Source of the DNA: Klebsormidium nitens
Lineage: Eukaryota; Streptophyta; Klebsormidiophyceae; Klebsormidiales; Klebsormidiaceae
Assembly (NCBI GenBank): GCA_000708835.1
Contig: DF237055.1
Coordinates: 62,001 to 126,000 of the forward strand
Direction of reading: 5' to 3'
DNA: 64,000 nucleotides
This document shows positions 33,701 to 46,290 of this stretch, in pieces. A program made the position numbers and the translations under genes. Position 1 is the stretch's first letter; the number at the start of each line of letters is the position of its first letter. The notes beneath the pieces are model-generated. The model was not told the DNA's origin, did not search any database, and was given only the letters and a program-made list of their open reading frames with translations.

Positions 33701-36700
33701 CTACTCGTAAGTAGACGGCGTAATAACGTCGTCAATCTTGAGGATCATCTTGACGACTTGAGTAGCCAACAGAATCTGCTCCTTCTTGCCGATAAGCGTT
33801 TCAAAGACGTTTTGCTTCTTCATGTCGTTGGTGCCCACGTCGTTGCAGTCGATACCCAGGTGCGGAATGCCCTCCTGCAAAAAGGAGGCAAATCTCAGCA
33901 GTCAAGTTGTGCCTTTGAGCACTCTTATTGGTACTCGCCATAACGCTCTTCCCGAAATGCAATGATTCCTGTGCGATCGCATTCTATGATCGGGCTCTGT
34001 TTACGGGCCCTCATTCTGGGTTATACGAGCCGTCAAAATGAGTTTCCTACTGGTCAAACGGTGTGCCTTCAAGGATCAGATTGTCGTTCTGCCCAGTGAG
34101 CGATGTCCGTCCAGCCATCAGAAGTACAACAACTAAAGATCGGAGAGCGGGATGTGCAGACTGCTCAAGTCATGAGATTCTTTCACCTGGTTACAAAGAC
34201 CACAATCCACGCTTATGCTCAGCATCTACGGCTTTTGATCGAAATCCGTCCAAAGCTTTGACACAACACAACTCAGATCATGACAAGTAGACCCACAGAC
34301 CACATACATCTTGAAATCTAAAATACGATCTCATCAGTGATGCTAGCATACACTGAGCAAAGAATGGGACCCCGGCGGTGGCATGAAGCCCCTCACCTTG
34401 ACCTGAGCGGCCTTCACAGCCGTCAGGGTGTCGATGGGCTGCAGGCCGCTGTTCTCGGCCAGCGCCAGCGGGACCGCGTCCAGAGCGTCGGCAAAAGCGC
34501 GCATAGCATACTGCAAAAGGGCAGAGAGGCTCCAACTCGGGGTCTAGCTCAGGGGAAGTGCTCGCTATGAGTGGTGAGAAAAGAACAATCGACTTTCGTT
34601 GAGTGCGTTTTCCAGAACCGGCAAGGCACGCATAGCGTACTGCAAAAGGGCAGAGAAGCTCCAACGCAGAGTCTTGCTCAGCGAATTATGCTCGCATGAC
34701 TGGTGGAAGAAGAAGACTCGGGGGAGCGGAATTTTCAGAAACGTCAGGAGCTTTGAACAGGAGGTGGACAATGACGCCGCCAGATTATAGACGTCTTGAA
34801 CGTCCACCTACGGCCAGAGGCTGACGTCGGGGCGGTTGTGCCTCGAAATGAAGTCTGCTGGATCATTAAGCAGTCTCCCTTCGCACGCCGAACGAGAACT
34901 CAGGGGGGCAGCTCGCCAAGGGCAACCATCGGACAGCAACGAACTTCGGGCGGCAAATGCCTCCTGTCAACTTCTTCAAGTGCCTCATGCAAGTCCCAGG
35001 ACCCGAAATAGTGACAAGTTTTGCCCCCCTCCACGACCCTCTCACCTGCTCCACCCCGGGAACCTTGTCCGCCGCCGCCTCCACCGCGAGCGAGCACGCG
35101 ATCTCCGCGGAACCCCCCCCGTAGACGATGCCGTTGTCGCGGATAAGGTTGCGGGCGACGCACAGTGCATCGTGGATCGAGCGCTTGGTCTCCTCGATGA
35201 CCATCTTGTTGCCTCCCCGCACGAAGATGGTGACGGCGCGCGAGTTGGCGCACTTCTCGATGGACAGCATGCGGTCCTTGGTCGTGCCAAACGCGCGCTC
35301 GCGCACGAGGCCGGCCTGCAGATAACGTTTTGAGTTTTCAAGGATTTTGGAAATTGGAGTTCCGAAGACGATCACGGGGGGTGAGTTGGCGCAATTCTCC
35401 GTAGACAGCATGCGTCGTTGTCATGCCGAACGCCCGTTCGCGCACGAGGCCGGCCTCCGGGCGAAAAGTAACAATTTCAGAGGCTCCACGACTTTTGAAA
35501 CTTGGGATTCACAAAAAGCACATTATGTAGAATTGCACCCGTCGGCGCACCTTTATTGAAAAGTATGCGGGGCCCAATCATGCCGAAACGCTCGCTCGCT
35601 TACGAAGCTACCCTGTCCTGCCAGGTGGGCAATTTGGGTCATCAAGGTTACAGGTCGTTCTTGCTCAAGGCGGTTTGGTGGAAGAGTAGGACGTAAGCAA
35701 CTAGTACGGGAAGAGAGGCAGCAAATTGTCGTCACATGGGCGTGATTAGCGGCACGCCGCAAAAAGCCCGAAAAGAAAGAAGCGCCCTGAAGCAGGGAAT
35801 TCTATAGGAGTTGCAGAGAAACGAGCACATCTGTCTGCACGATGTACGGATAGAAGCGGAGACACCATTGAAGGAGCACGAAACCGGACGCGCAGCGGTT
35901 TCAAGTATCAGAAAGCTCAAATGCACGAGAAGGAAGAGTAAAAAGGTGCAAGTAAGGGCGTCTGAATGTGGTACACACCTTTCCCAGTTTGTCGGGCGTC
36001 AGGTCTTGGAAGCGCGGCACGATGCGGCCTCCTGTGAACACAAACGCAGGATGTTTTCAAAACTCCACAAGGAAAACATTCCACAGACCAGCGCTAGAAA
36101 AAGACAGGGGGACCTGACAAGAAGGCACCACCTGGAACGAAAACCGAGTTGTAGTCGCATTCGCTCCTCCTAAGACATCTTTCCGTGGAGACCTCGAAGA
36201 AGGACCTATTTTCGCTTTACACCAGCCAACTTCGTTTTAGCCTTGCCAGGTTCTGAACGTAAGGAGCAGCATCAAATTTTGGTGTCCGTTTTGCTTAAAA
36301 GCAAACCGGGCCTGACAAGCAAACACAGGGACTTCGGTCGCAAACATACGGCACCATTTGCTATCACCTCCAAACGACGCGGGCAAGTAATTGTCAAAAA
36401 CGGGATTGTCCTGGACCACATACCTGTAGCGATGGCGATCAGCTCCAGTTCCACGCCCCCCACCCACCGCACTGCGGGCAGGTTCCTGTGCATGAGCAGG
36501 TGATTCGCCTCGTCATCGAAGCCCCACTGGCAGATCACGAGCGTCGCGCCCGCGTCCTGCAGAACGAATCCAAAGCATGAGATCTTTCGTTTTCAAAAGG
36601 CCGATAAGCAGCTAGCATATGAAGAGCGGTCCAGCAGACGCTTGTGCTTTGTGTCATTCGGAAACGAGATCTAGATTTGGAACATGAACCTGGGGCTGAA

Positions 36701-39322
36701 ACTTGAGCGACCAACGGGAAGTGAATGCCTTTGATGCCTTTGCTAGATGAGCTCGTTGTGCTTGTGAAATCAGAGCAGCGCTAGCATGTGCAGGCAACCC
36801 CAGAGTTAAAAGCTTGGCTTCGATCACGGACCCCTTGTCACCCCTTCAAGTAGCCAAAACAGCCTCCCTTGCATCCAAAATTCTTTGCCTGCTCACAAAG
36901 AAACAGAACCCTTCCTTGACCTCCAAACGCAGTCAAGCCAGCCTCACCTTGCACTTCTGCACCATGTCGTCGAAGTACTGCTTCTCCGCCTGCCGCAGCG
37001 TCTCGAACTTCTCCACCGAGTCGATGTCCACCTTATGCTTTGTCTTCGGCTTTGGGGGCTCGAACGGACATGTCAGAATGGCGATCTTCACGTCCTCCAG
37101 TTGCTTCGGCATCTGCAAAACCGAAGCAGACTCTGTCAATACATGCTTGGACAGGAACGTCCCCAACAATCAAGTTGCAATTTCTTATTAGGGACGTTGC
37201 AATGGTAGCCACTCTGCCTTGCACAAAAGCAGAAGCCTTGAGACATGCGAGGCAGACACTCTACCCTGACCCAACAGAAACTTGCACAGTATAAGCATTG
37301 CAACGTGTCTGACCTCCAATCTCAGGAAAGCGATTGATATCCTCCTAGTACTTGAGCCAAACGAAGGGGAGCATGAGCGTGAGCAAGGAACATAGACGCT
37401 CAATCAAGACCAAGAAGAGACGTGATTCCAGCCATGGCAAGGCTCCTGACTTACTTGCGGATGGCTGAAGTCCTTATCCACAATAATCCCGTCAATCAGC
37501 TCAGTGTCCTCTAGCCGTCCCCCGACCTTGCCCTCCAGCTTGATGAGGTCAAGATTGACATCACGGCGCTCCAGGTCAGCCACCGCGACAACCGCCTTGA
37601 CGGCAATCTCCGCTAGCGTGCGCTTGCACCGGCCGACGCTGGCAAGAGTAAAGCCAGCCTGATGTCAGCATGGTTGAAAGCTTGCATAAGAGGTAGATTT
37701 GAAGGCTTGCCGTTGCTCGCACAGACCTTTGTTGCTAAAACTTGATTGGTTCAACGAAGCGGAAGCTTCAACGTGCAGTAGTTGGTTTGATGAGGAAAGA
37801 TACAAAGCACAAGGATCATCTGCAATAAGGACCAAGGGTGATGAGCTGCCCTAATGCTTCAAATAATCTGACTCCCTAAACAAGGCTCAGAGAACTGTGA
37901 AGAGTCATTGGTCTCAAATTCCAAGTCGACCACTGCTAGTCAAGACCCCTGGTTGTAGACAACTGCTGGTCGAAGATGTAAGCTTCAAGTACATTACTGG
38001 CATGGTGCTCCTTTCCTAGCATGCTGTTACAGAGGAAAGACTGAACAGGGCACCTTAAGAGACTAAGCTACTCCCTCCCAAAGCTCGCGGTTGTAATCAA
38101 CCTCTAATACAGGCAGAAAAGAGCAAGCAGCCAAAAGTGGTGCATGGCACTCACATCTTTGATGACAGGGTGGTCATGCACGTCTGGATCAGTGGCTCTA
38201 GGTTGTCCTTGTCCAGAGGGAACTTTGTCGAAATCTTCTCTAGTTGCTCGACCGCAATCTTTGATGCCAGCTCATACCCGTCTGCCACTCTGATTGGGTG
38301 GATTCCACGATCCAGGAGAGATTCCGCCTGTTCTAACAGAGCCCCGGCAGTAACAACCACCCCCGTTGTGCCATCCCCAATTTCAAAGTCCTGACTCCTG
38401 GAAAGGTCCACCATCAGCTTGCCAATCTGGTTCTCAACCTCCATTTGCTCCAGTATGGTCGCACCATCGTTTGCTGCAGAAACGAGGAGCGGTTGTGTTG
38501 ATCAATCTGATGAACACAACCAGACCTGCATCCAAGACTTTTGCTGGGAAAAGCGGGTGACAATCAAAACAATTGAGGGTTGCTTGTTTGCACCACCACA
38601 TTCAAGTCCACTGCTAAATAGCACATCTGTCGAAGCAGATGAGGCTGCAAGTCTTTAGTAGCTGCTGAATAGCAAAAGCCAGGAAGATTTACTGAACCTG
38701 AGGTCAAGCTCTGCATATGATCAGACGGCCAAAGCAGCAATTGAGAACGTTCTTTCATAAGCAGGCCGCCACGTTAGCTTTGACGTTAGGTAATAGCAGG
38801 ATCACAGAAGAGAAGCACAAAAGAGAGAAATGGTCAAAGATATAAGCTGGAAACAGACTGTCTTTGGAGCAGGATCCAATGAAATACAAGAATCTTTCCT
38901 GAACTACCAATTGTTGTTGTTCTGTTATGCACCACTCCGATATGTCTGTTGCAGACGAAGAGAGCGTTGCCAAATCGCTTCTCAATTGGCTTCCTCAGGC
39001 ACCACCCAAGCTACAGTTGCAGATTGCAAGGAGCTCAATTGGCGCCATGGGGATGACAACGCCAAGAAATCTACATGTTGTCAAGAATGGTTTAACTTTT
39101 GAGAGACAGGCTGGGAAGCTCACTGATTGTCACATCCCCGTCTGGACTCTGCAGCATCTTATCCATCCCTTTTGGCCCTAAGGACGTCCTCAGGATTCTG
39201 GCCACCGACTTTCCAGCCATAATGTTTGCTTTCTGCGCCTCCAGGCCCTTAACACGCTTTTTCTGCTCCTGCTCCTTGATGATGATGAAGGGCCGGCCAT
39301 ACTCATCGAAGGCGAGAGACAT
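33701..39322 (-). CDS. CCT5: T-complex protein 1 subunit epsilon (CCT5), 9 exons
   Basis: Epsilon subunit of the cytosolic group II chaperonin TRiC/CCT, which folds actin, tubulin and other clients with ATP. Exons (minus): 39322-39124, 38473-38155, 37638-37455, 37112-36948, 36556-36424, 36031-35979, 35315-35046, 34510-34397, 33874-33701, giving 1611 nt (536 aa), the normal length for plant CCT5, all phases consistent. Motifs: [13 protein letters not shown] start, [34 protein letters not shown] (nucleotide-binding Asp), [58 protein letters not shown] and [12 protein letters not shown]. The end is VITPSTYE. The MPEWAA extension upstream of the chosen ATG starts with TTG, so 39322 is the start. 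Introns next to exons 7 and 8 carry copies of those exon starts. Confidence 0.97.
34480..34695 (-). repeat. Duplicate of the CCT5 exon 8 acceptor edge
   Basis: The true edge (about 34490-34560: gcgcatagcatactgcaaaagggcagag) is repeated at about 34625-34695 (cgcatagcgtactgcaaaag), including the agggcagagaagctccaac intron part. The copy still carries a good acceptor. Confidence 0.85.
35250..35625 (-). repeat. Three copies of the CCT5 exon 7 start
   Basis: The true edge (about 35245-35325) contains gacagcatgcg and gcgcacgaggccggcct. It is repeated at about 35385-35460 with the same motifs, and more weakly at about 35565-35625 (atgccgaaacgctcgctcgc). The nearest copy is the best preserved. Confidence 0.8.
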
Positions 39323-40975
39323 CGCTGCCCACTCCGGCAACGATGCAAACGAGCAGGCAAATGGATGTCAATCAAGGCGCACTCCCGAACTCCCTCTGCA
39401 ATTTTTTCCTCCCAGAGTTGTACACTGCCTTGCGCGGCGGAGGGTTCTCAAAAGGCAATCCTACAAAACCTCCCAATCGATTTGCAAAATGGAAAGCTTT
39501 TCTGTTCTGTGTTTCTCAAGCACGGTCGCTGTGGCGCATTTCGGGTTCTGGAGGGCGACATGGAGAGGCGGCTGTCTACAGACTCTGGCCCTGCGCAGAA
39601 AATTGCGAGCTCGATCCATTTCAGATTTCTCAACTGCTTCCTCCCCAACTAGAATGGCGGGCTGTATTCAACAAACCCCAAGCGAAAAATGGATACAAAT
39701 CGCATCAAATCTAGGAGTATTTGAAAGCTGCTGTGGGAACCGGATAATTGTACAGTAGATTTGCACGAAATCGCCTGTCGGATTCCGATTCCTTCGCAAA
39801 GCTGTACGGCACAATTGGCCGTCCTCTTTAAATCAAAAGGGCAAACCAACTTCGCAAATTTCCTTAGACGTAACCCGTCAGCCAAATTGCCAGTACAAGG
39901 CGTAACAGCAGGGTACAACCCCTTTTTGGCGAGTAATGCGCGTCATACACTGGGTTCTAATCAAGCCAAGTTTGACGTGACCCGGCCCCATGCATTGTCA
40001 TGAGTATGATTCGTTGATTAATTCCACCTTTATTAAATGGGAACATAAATCGTTCGCGCCGTTGTAACCGAGCCTTGCCCGGGGCTTCTGTTTGCCCTCC
40101 CACCCACCCATGGAGATGAATCCGGGCCGCCCTCCCACCCACCCTCATCGATGCCATATTTCTTATATATTGCCCTCTAAAATGAGGCGAGCTTCAGAAT
40201 CCGCTTGCGGATTCTTTTCGTCCTAGTTTAAGAATATTGTAATTCGTTGTACGCAATCCCGCTCTGTTTTAACCGTCACAAAGCGACCGCGTCATACAGC
40301 GAACTTTTTTCCCAGAAGACCCCACATCCGGATGTGAACGCTATAGCTCGCCCCTAGATAAATCTAGGCGAGCTAAAAACCTTAATAGGGTTTGCATACT
40401 ATCTCCACAAACCCTAAATTTATCCCGTCATTTATTGCTTGGGATCCTCCAAGCCATAGCTTATGCTGATCAAGAACTGGGTTACAGTCTACGGTACTAT
40501 ACAAACCCGCACGATCTACCGGTGTGCATGCTGCTTGCAGCGTGCTCGTTCGCATCGGGCCCTCGATGGGTGCTTTTATCTCGGTTACGGTTACATCAAT
40601 TAGGTGCGAAAAATGGCCGTAAGAAATAGCGTATCCTAGCCGGTATTCCTGAGCGGGTTTGCAAGCATTTCGATACGCAGCTCAAGTTTCAACTCTCCAT
40701 GAGGTTCTGAGAGCGCCGCCATGTACGGTACTTCGAGTCCAATTTCAAGCAAGGGCCTCTTCACCGGCATGCAAGGGCTGTCTTATGCCAGGCTATGGCT
40801 CATGACATTCCTTCAACGCCGACGAAGTGTAAAGAGAGCTTCAAAAAGCAAGGAGGACGATAGCTAGCTAACTCTCTTGTCGAGGCTGGTGAGGGACGCG
40901 GAGTCAGAATTGCGGGCTACTGGAACGAGGTGAATTGGGAGGGCTGTCTTCAAAGGCAATTGGGCTTGTGACACA
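39323..40975. other. Divergent intergenic region, CCT5 / TPK
   Basis: About 1.65 kb between two start codons; it must contain both promoters. Visible elements are a perfect 14-bp palindrome cacatccggatgtg (40323-40336) and, just after it, a bulged hairpin built from tagctcgcc..ctagat / atctaggcgagcta (40344-40375). No ORF has a recognisable product. Confidence 0.5.
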
Positions 40976-43900
40976 ATGGCCAAAAAAGTCAGCGCAAAGG
41001 CGGGCAAGCATGTGACTATAAACGTGGACCCACCTGATGACATAAGACGAAGCGGCGCCGGCCGAGATAGTCTCGCGAGCACAAAAGCCGCCCTGCGCCA
41101 GCCGCTTATCGCCCCAAAACCCCTCCGGCAGTCGAGCAGCTGTCAAATGCTCGGGGACGCTCTAGCGCAATATGTTCATTCCGACGAGGAAGACAAGGCG
41201 ACGGACTCTTCTAATTCTGATTTTGAATCCGATTTTCCTCATCCTAGTTCTAGAAAGAAATCCAATGGAGTAGACCCAGAAGCAAGCCAAAAGAGGCGCC
41301 TTCTCAGGGCCCGCACTGCGCCCATTCTAGCGAGGGGCACGTCGATCCACAAAGTGAAGCAGAAGAAAGTAACTAGAGCGAGGGTGATGATGCTGCAAGC
41401 GGCAGTGGCGTTGCTCGTGTATCTCTTTCTTGGGATGCTGACGTATGCGCTCCAGCGGGATGAGTTTCGGGGCGTTACGACCCACCCAGTGATTGACTCA
41501 ATGTACTTTTCAATGGTCACCATGACTACCACAGGTGGGTGTACATTATTTTTTCCCTTGGGCAGAGGAAGGAACTGAAACAAGGTGAAAGTTGTCTGAG
41601 GCCTGCGCTTGTGCTAAGTGATGACTAGCCACTGGCGAAATAAAAGAGAGAGGGGATGCCACCACCTCAGTTTGCTAAGTGAGGGTGAGGTGGCTCGCTG
41701 GGAGAGGGAGGGAGGTTATATGTAGGACCTGAATATGTAATGTTTAAGGTCTCGTTGTTTAGACATACAACAAAGCCTTCTAACGTGCTTTACAAGCCAC
41801 TATTGCATGGAGCTTGCTTGGGTGTGCCTAGAAGTGACGGTCACAACCTTCATGGTGTCGCCCAGTCCGTGTTGCATCTTTGAAACCCACGGGGGTGGTA
41901 TCCACAATCCTGTAATCCTGCCTGCAAGAAATTCCAGAAGGTGGAAATCTGCACATGCATTCCTTTAAGTCAAAAGGCCGAAATGTCGAATCTCAACCTT
42001 GTTTATTCCTTCCAGGCTATGGCGACCTTGTCCCCTTCACAAAGAAAGCCAAGCTCTTCGCGTCCCTCTTCGCCTTCGCCGGTCTCGTCCTATTTGGAGT
42101 CCTCATCTCCGGCGCCGGTCACTACCTCATAGACAAACAAGAACGGCTTTTACTAGAAGCGGCCCGTAGGCGCCTCGACAGGGGCAATGAGTTTTCTGGG
42201 GGGGAGTTTACACCTGCCGATCAGGCCCCCACGGGGGAGAACAAGTACTGGAAGCTTCTGCGTGCGGGGACGTATATTGGGGGGGCTTTGGCAACAGGGA
42301 TGATAGTGTTGATGAAAGTGGAGGGCATGGACTGGGTTGACGCACTTTACTGCGCGTGCGTGTCGGTGTCATCAATTGGGTAAGAGTTCCTTAAGTGAAA
42401 CGTTTTTCAGATGTTAGCAGTTGGAGCTTGGCACTTGCATACTCGAGAGCAACCTGCACTTCGAGGAAAAGTTGAGGTTTTTTTCCCACTTGCGGACAGC
42501 TTTCTTGTTGGTAAGTGTCCAATGTCCTCTGCTTGCAAACAGTGACTCAGGTGCCTGAGCAACCTGTGAGCCTTGTCAAACATAGCTGAACCTTTCACGA
42601 AGCTCGTGACCTTCGTTTCTGCTCCCGCTGGAGTTACTCCGGCAGCTCGTGTGGAGTTTTCAGATCAAGATTTACACGGTCGATGCTTGTGATGCAAAGC
42701 TTGCGACGTCCTCCGTTTAAAATCGATCAACATACACCTTCCAACCTCGTACTTTGCCCAGCATGTGTGCCGCTCTGGGACGCCAACCGGGCTTTCAAAG
42801 CTTTCCGGACAGTTTCTGATGCACATGCCGACACTCTGCAAATCGTTCTCCCCAAGCGACGAGACAACATGTGAACTTCGTGGTTATTGGGTGCGCCGAA
42901 GCTTTGCTTGAGTCGGCTGTTTTGATGTTGAAAGCAGTTGTCCATTTGTCCGTTCCTTTTGACATCCGCAAACGTGGAGCTTTCACTCGAGATTCGGACT
43001 GATCAAAACCGATACGAGTCCCTTGAGGACTACTTGCTTGGTTTCCCCTCGGTCCTTTGTCCGCGGGTCGGTGATCAGAGGCCTTCGGACGCCGTTGAAA
43101 TGTTCCTTCAGACGTCTCCGCTACTTCTCAAAATGTGGTCGGACACCCGTCACTTTTCGGACACCTTGTACCTTCGCTGAGGACTCCAGCGCTTTGTGCC
43201 GTTTCCACTTTTGCATGGGTGTCCGCAGCTGCGGCGATTAGAAGTTCTGGACGTCATTTGGGCGCTTCTTTGTTCGTTCTGGCTGCCGCTGAGAATCTTT
43301 CGGAACACGGTCTGACACTGCATTGCAATCTGTTGCATGGTGTCCGCAGGTACGGCGACCGGAGCTTTTGGACGTCGTTCGGACGCCTGTTTGCGACGTT
43401 TTGGTTGCTGCTGAGCGACTTTGGGTACGCGATTGGACACTTCGTCTCCAATTAATGGATTTACCTTGTTGTCAAGTCTTCCCTTCGGTGTCCACAGGTA
43501 CGGCGACCGGAGCTTTCGGACGCCGTTCGGACGCCTCTTTGCGACGTTCTGGCTGCTGCTGAGCGTTCTGACGGTGGCCAAGTCGATCACGCTGATCGCG
43601 GAGGCGCGTCTTGAGTCCCGCCAGAAAAAGTTCGTCAAGGAAGTGCTCTGCAAGGGGCTCACGAGCACCGACTTCCAGGCGGCCGACATTGACAACGACG
43701 GGACTGTTGGGTGAGCGAGATCCTGATTCGTAAACCCTGGAAGACTTCAATACAGGTTTACTGGGCCTTTATGAAGTTCTTCCAATTTCAGGGCTTCAAA
43801 AATCTGTTCGATTCAAGTGATTTTGGAAGCAGGAAGTTCGGCTCTCAAGCAGCGGAAGTCAAATGCTCGGATGATGTAGTGGACGAACCTGGATCGAAAA

Positions 43901-44453
43901 ATGATTTAGCCTCGGGGTTGGTCTGCGCTCATTGCTCAATTCTGCGTAACGATGGTGGGCTGATACTCTGGTACCCAAATGGGTCTGCGCCCCGGCATTT
44001 CACACCGTACGTTGCTGGAGTGCGGACCTTTGAGTTGCAATCGGTTGCTGACGCCCATGACGCTTGACCGCCGCACAGAGCAATTGCTTCTTGAATGCCA
44101 ACTCTCCGACTGGCTTCGCTCTTTTGTCTTATGTTCTGCCGTCGCCGACCGCTCGCCGGTACATGTTTTGTTTGCAGTCATATGTTCCTCCATCTGCTTC
44201 AAGTTTTGAGGTTCAATCTCTGGCGATACGGCAGTCGACATCCTTTCGTAGAAGGGCTTGGAGCCATCCACTAACCAAACTTTGACGTTGAATCCCTTGT
44301 GATTGCAGGCTGGCGGAGTTTGCAATTTTCAAGCTGCGGGAGATGGGCAAGATCGAACCCGACGACTTGAACCAGATCCGAGCGCAGTATCAGAAACTGG
44401 ACATAGACGACCGTGGGCGTTTGCACATACAGTCGTTGCCGGACTACTACTAA
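40976..44453 (+). CDS. TPK: Two-pore potassium channel (TPK1-like) with EF hand
   Basis: Exons 40976-41534, 42016-42379, 43498-43710 and 44309-44453 total 1281 nt (426 aa), in phase. The cytosolic N-terminus has a 14-3-3 docking motif RRLLRARTAP (Thr about 114), as in plant TPK1. TM1 spans about 134-158. Pore 1 carries TMTTTGYGDLVPF (filter at 187-190), split by intron 1. Pore 2 carries SSIGYGD (308-311), split by intron 2. A canonical EF-hand loop runs D-I-D-N-D-G-T-V-G-L-A-E (371-382), split by intron 3, followed by a degenerate second EF hand (LDIDDRGRLHIQ). Plant TPKs are mainly tonoplast K+ channels activated by Ca2+ and 14-3-3, and that role is inferred. Intron 2 contains several copies of the pore-2 exon. 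Confidence 0.95.
43060..43580 (+). repeat. Four-copy array of the TPK pore-2 exon start
   Basis: The true exon start (about 43487-43580: tccacaggtacggcgaccgg) is preceded by copies at about 43336-43424 (very similar), 43215-43290 (weaker, ctgcggcgattag with an in-frame stop) and about 43060-43130 (very weak). The closest copy keeps its acceptor, its GYGD codons and an in-phase donor at 43425. Confidence 0.85.
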
Positions 44454-46290
44454 TTCACGAGTAGAGACTGTACAGAGCACAAGTTTTCCAAGGTAGATTC
44501 TTCTTGGGTTGCTTTTGGTAGAAGACCTCCGGCGATCTCCGTAGGTTTGACCAGATGTTGAGGAGTTGACAGAAAAAGTTCGCCTCGAGTGCATTGGGAG
44601 AACCATTGTTTCCCGAGGCATTTGAGTTCTGAAAAGACTCGCGTATTTATGACCAGGTTTGTAAATTTAGGTTAAAGGAAGGTCACCTAGGTGCAGGTTC
44701 TTGAGTTCTAATCCAAAAGAAGCCAGGTAAAACTTGTAGAGAGCACGAGACGCGCTTGTTGGCAATCAAGTCGATCTGTCAAGTGAACTGCCGTGGACCC
44801 TGAATCTGCTGATTTTGAAACGGGTATACCATATCGGCAGCACGGAAATTTTGTCGGGCAGCACGGAAATTTTGTCGTTGAGACGAAACCCGATCTGAAA
44901 CGCTTCCTTTAACCAACCAGAGTTCTGCTAGACGCAAATCTCTGACCGAGTTGGTGGCAGCAATCAGCGGCATTCAATTGAGACGGCCCAAGCACGTGTG
45001 ATGCGCGTGCAGACCTAGCTTTTCTTGGAAGTTGTCCGCGACTTGTCCGAACAGTGCCTCTGCATGTGGTAAACTTAACATGCTCCGGCGCCGTTGGCGG
45101 CCGCCGCCGTTCGATATGTTGCATGCACGAGAATTTGAATGCGAGAGCTAGCGACTCGGACAATTAACATTGAACACCGTCACACGTACATGACTCCATT
45201 GTTGAATCGGAATGATCCGGGCGGCACGGATCTGCGGTCGATCAGTTGCAGGTATATACGTGACTTGCCGGCCATGATTCATTATACTGCGATGGCGGGC
45301 CATGACTCATGATGCATGATATCGATCGACTCGATGCCGGCCAAAGCTAGTCTATGGTTTGACTGCAAAGTCCGACTACATTGCAAATCCTGTCGATCGA
45401 TCATGCATCAAACGAGAACGCGCGATGTTTGATGGTCTCTTTTCACACGCCGACGTAGCCAGTGCGGCCATGAGCTTCTCATGGCATACAATATTTGTGA
45501 TTGTTGTGTTGCCCATGCAACACATTTGATTGCAAACCGTACGCGTTTCAGACTGCTCGCGGCCGCCGCCGGCCTTCCTCATGCAAGTTATTGCTGCCTG
45601 CGGGTTTCTTGATCTTGACAACCGAATTGTGAATGTTGAACCGATTATATAGACTCAGCTAACATCGCTTCTGAAGTCAATTGTACATTTTGAGCTAGTA
45701 CGTACGATTCCAAAGCGGCCGCCTGCATGGTACTCACAAGATCGATTTGCATGGTTACGTACGGATACCTCATGCAATCATTTCATTAGTACACCAAATG
45801 ATCGACGACCGTCGTGTATCTAGAAAGGATATAATGGTAATATGACGAAAGTGTCAGCACGACAGAACTTTAAATCTAGCGGCCTGCGTCGCTCATCTTT
45901 GAATCGGCTCCAGATGCGTATGCAAGTGAGACAGGTTTACAAGCAAGCGTAAGCCGGGGGCGCCAATGCGGGGGCCCCTTGCGAAAGCGCCTCCACGAGA
46001 GCATGCTTGTCCCATTAAGTAGTTCCATGAAACACCCAACATGGCGGTGCACTGGATGATCATCCTCTTGTCTTAAGAGAAACGAGGCCGGGTATCCGGC
46101 TTCGGTTCACTCTAAGATAGGTTCCTTTCAGCGATCACGTTCAAGGACATTCGGTTGATTCCCTTATAACGAACAGAGTATAAGTACCGTCAGTATCCGA
46201 TCGGCGAGAGACCACCTTGAATGGACTGCTTCAAGCAGAGCTACTGCAAACGCGGGTCAGTTTTGTCTGGAGCTCAAAAAGGGCCACGTG
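44454..46290. other. Gene-free stretch, TPK 3' flank
   Basis: No gene recognised. A 21-22 bp unit (gcagcacggaaattttgtcg) is repeated twice at about 44837-44880. The rest has short unsupported ORFs. Confidence 0.55.

Noticed and set aside
39323-39340. N-terminal extension MPEWAA for CCT5
   Set aside because: Begins with TTG, not [12 protein letters not shown] at 39322 matches the normal CCT5 start.
39099-39758. 219-aa plus-strand ORF
   Set aside because: Antisense to the first exon of CCT5 and its 5' flank; no recognisable domain.
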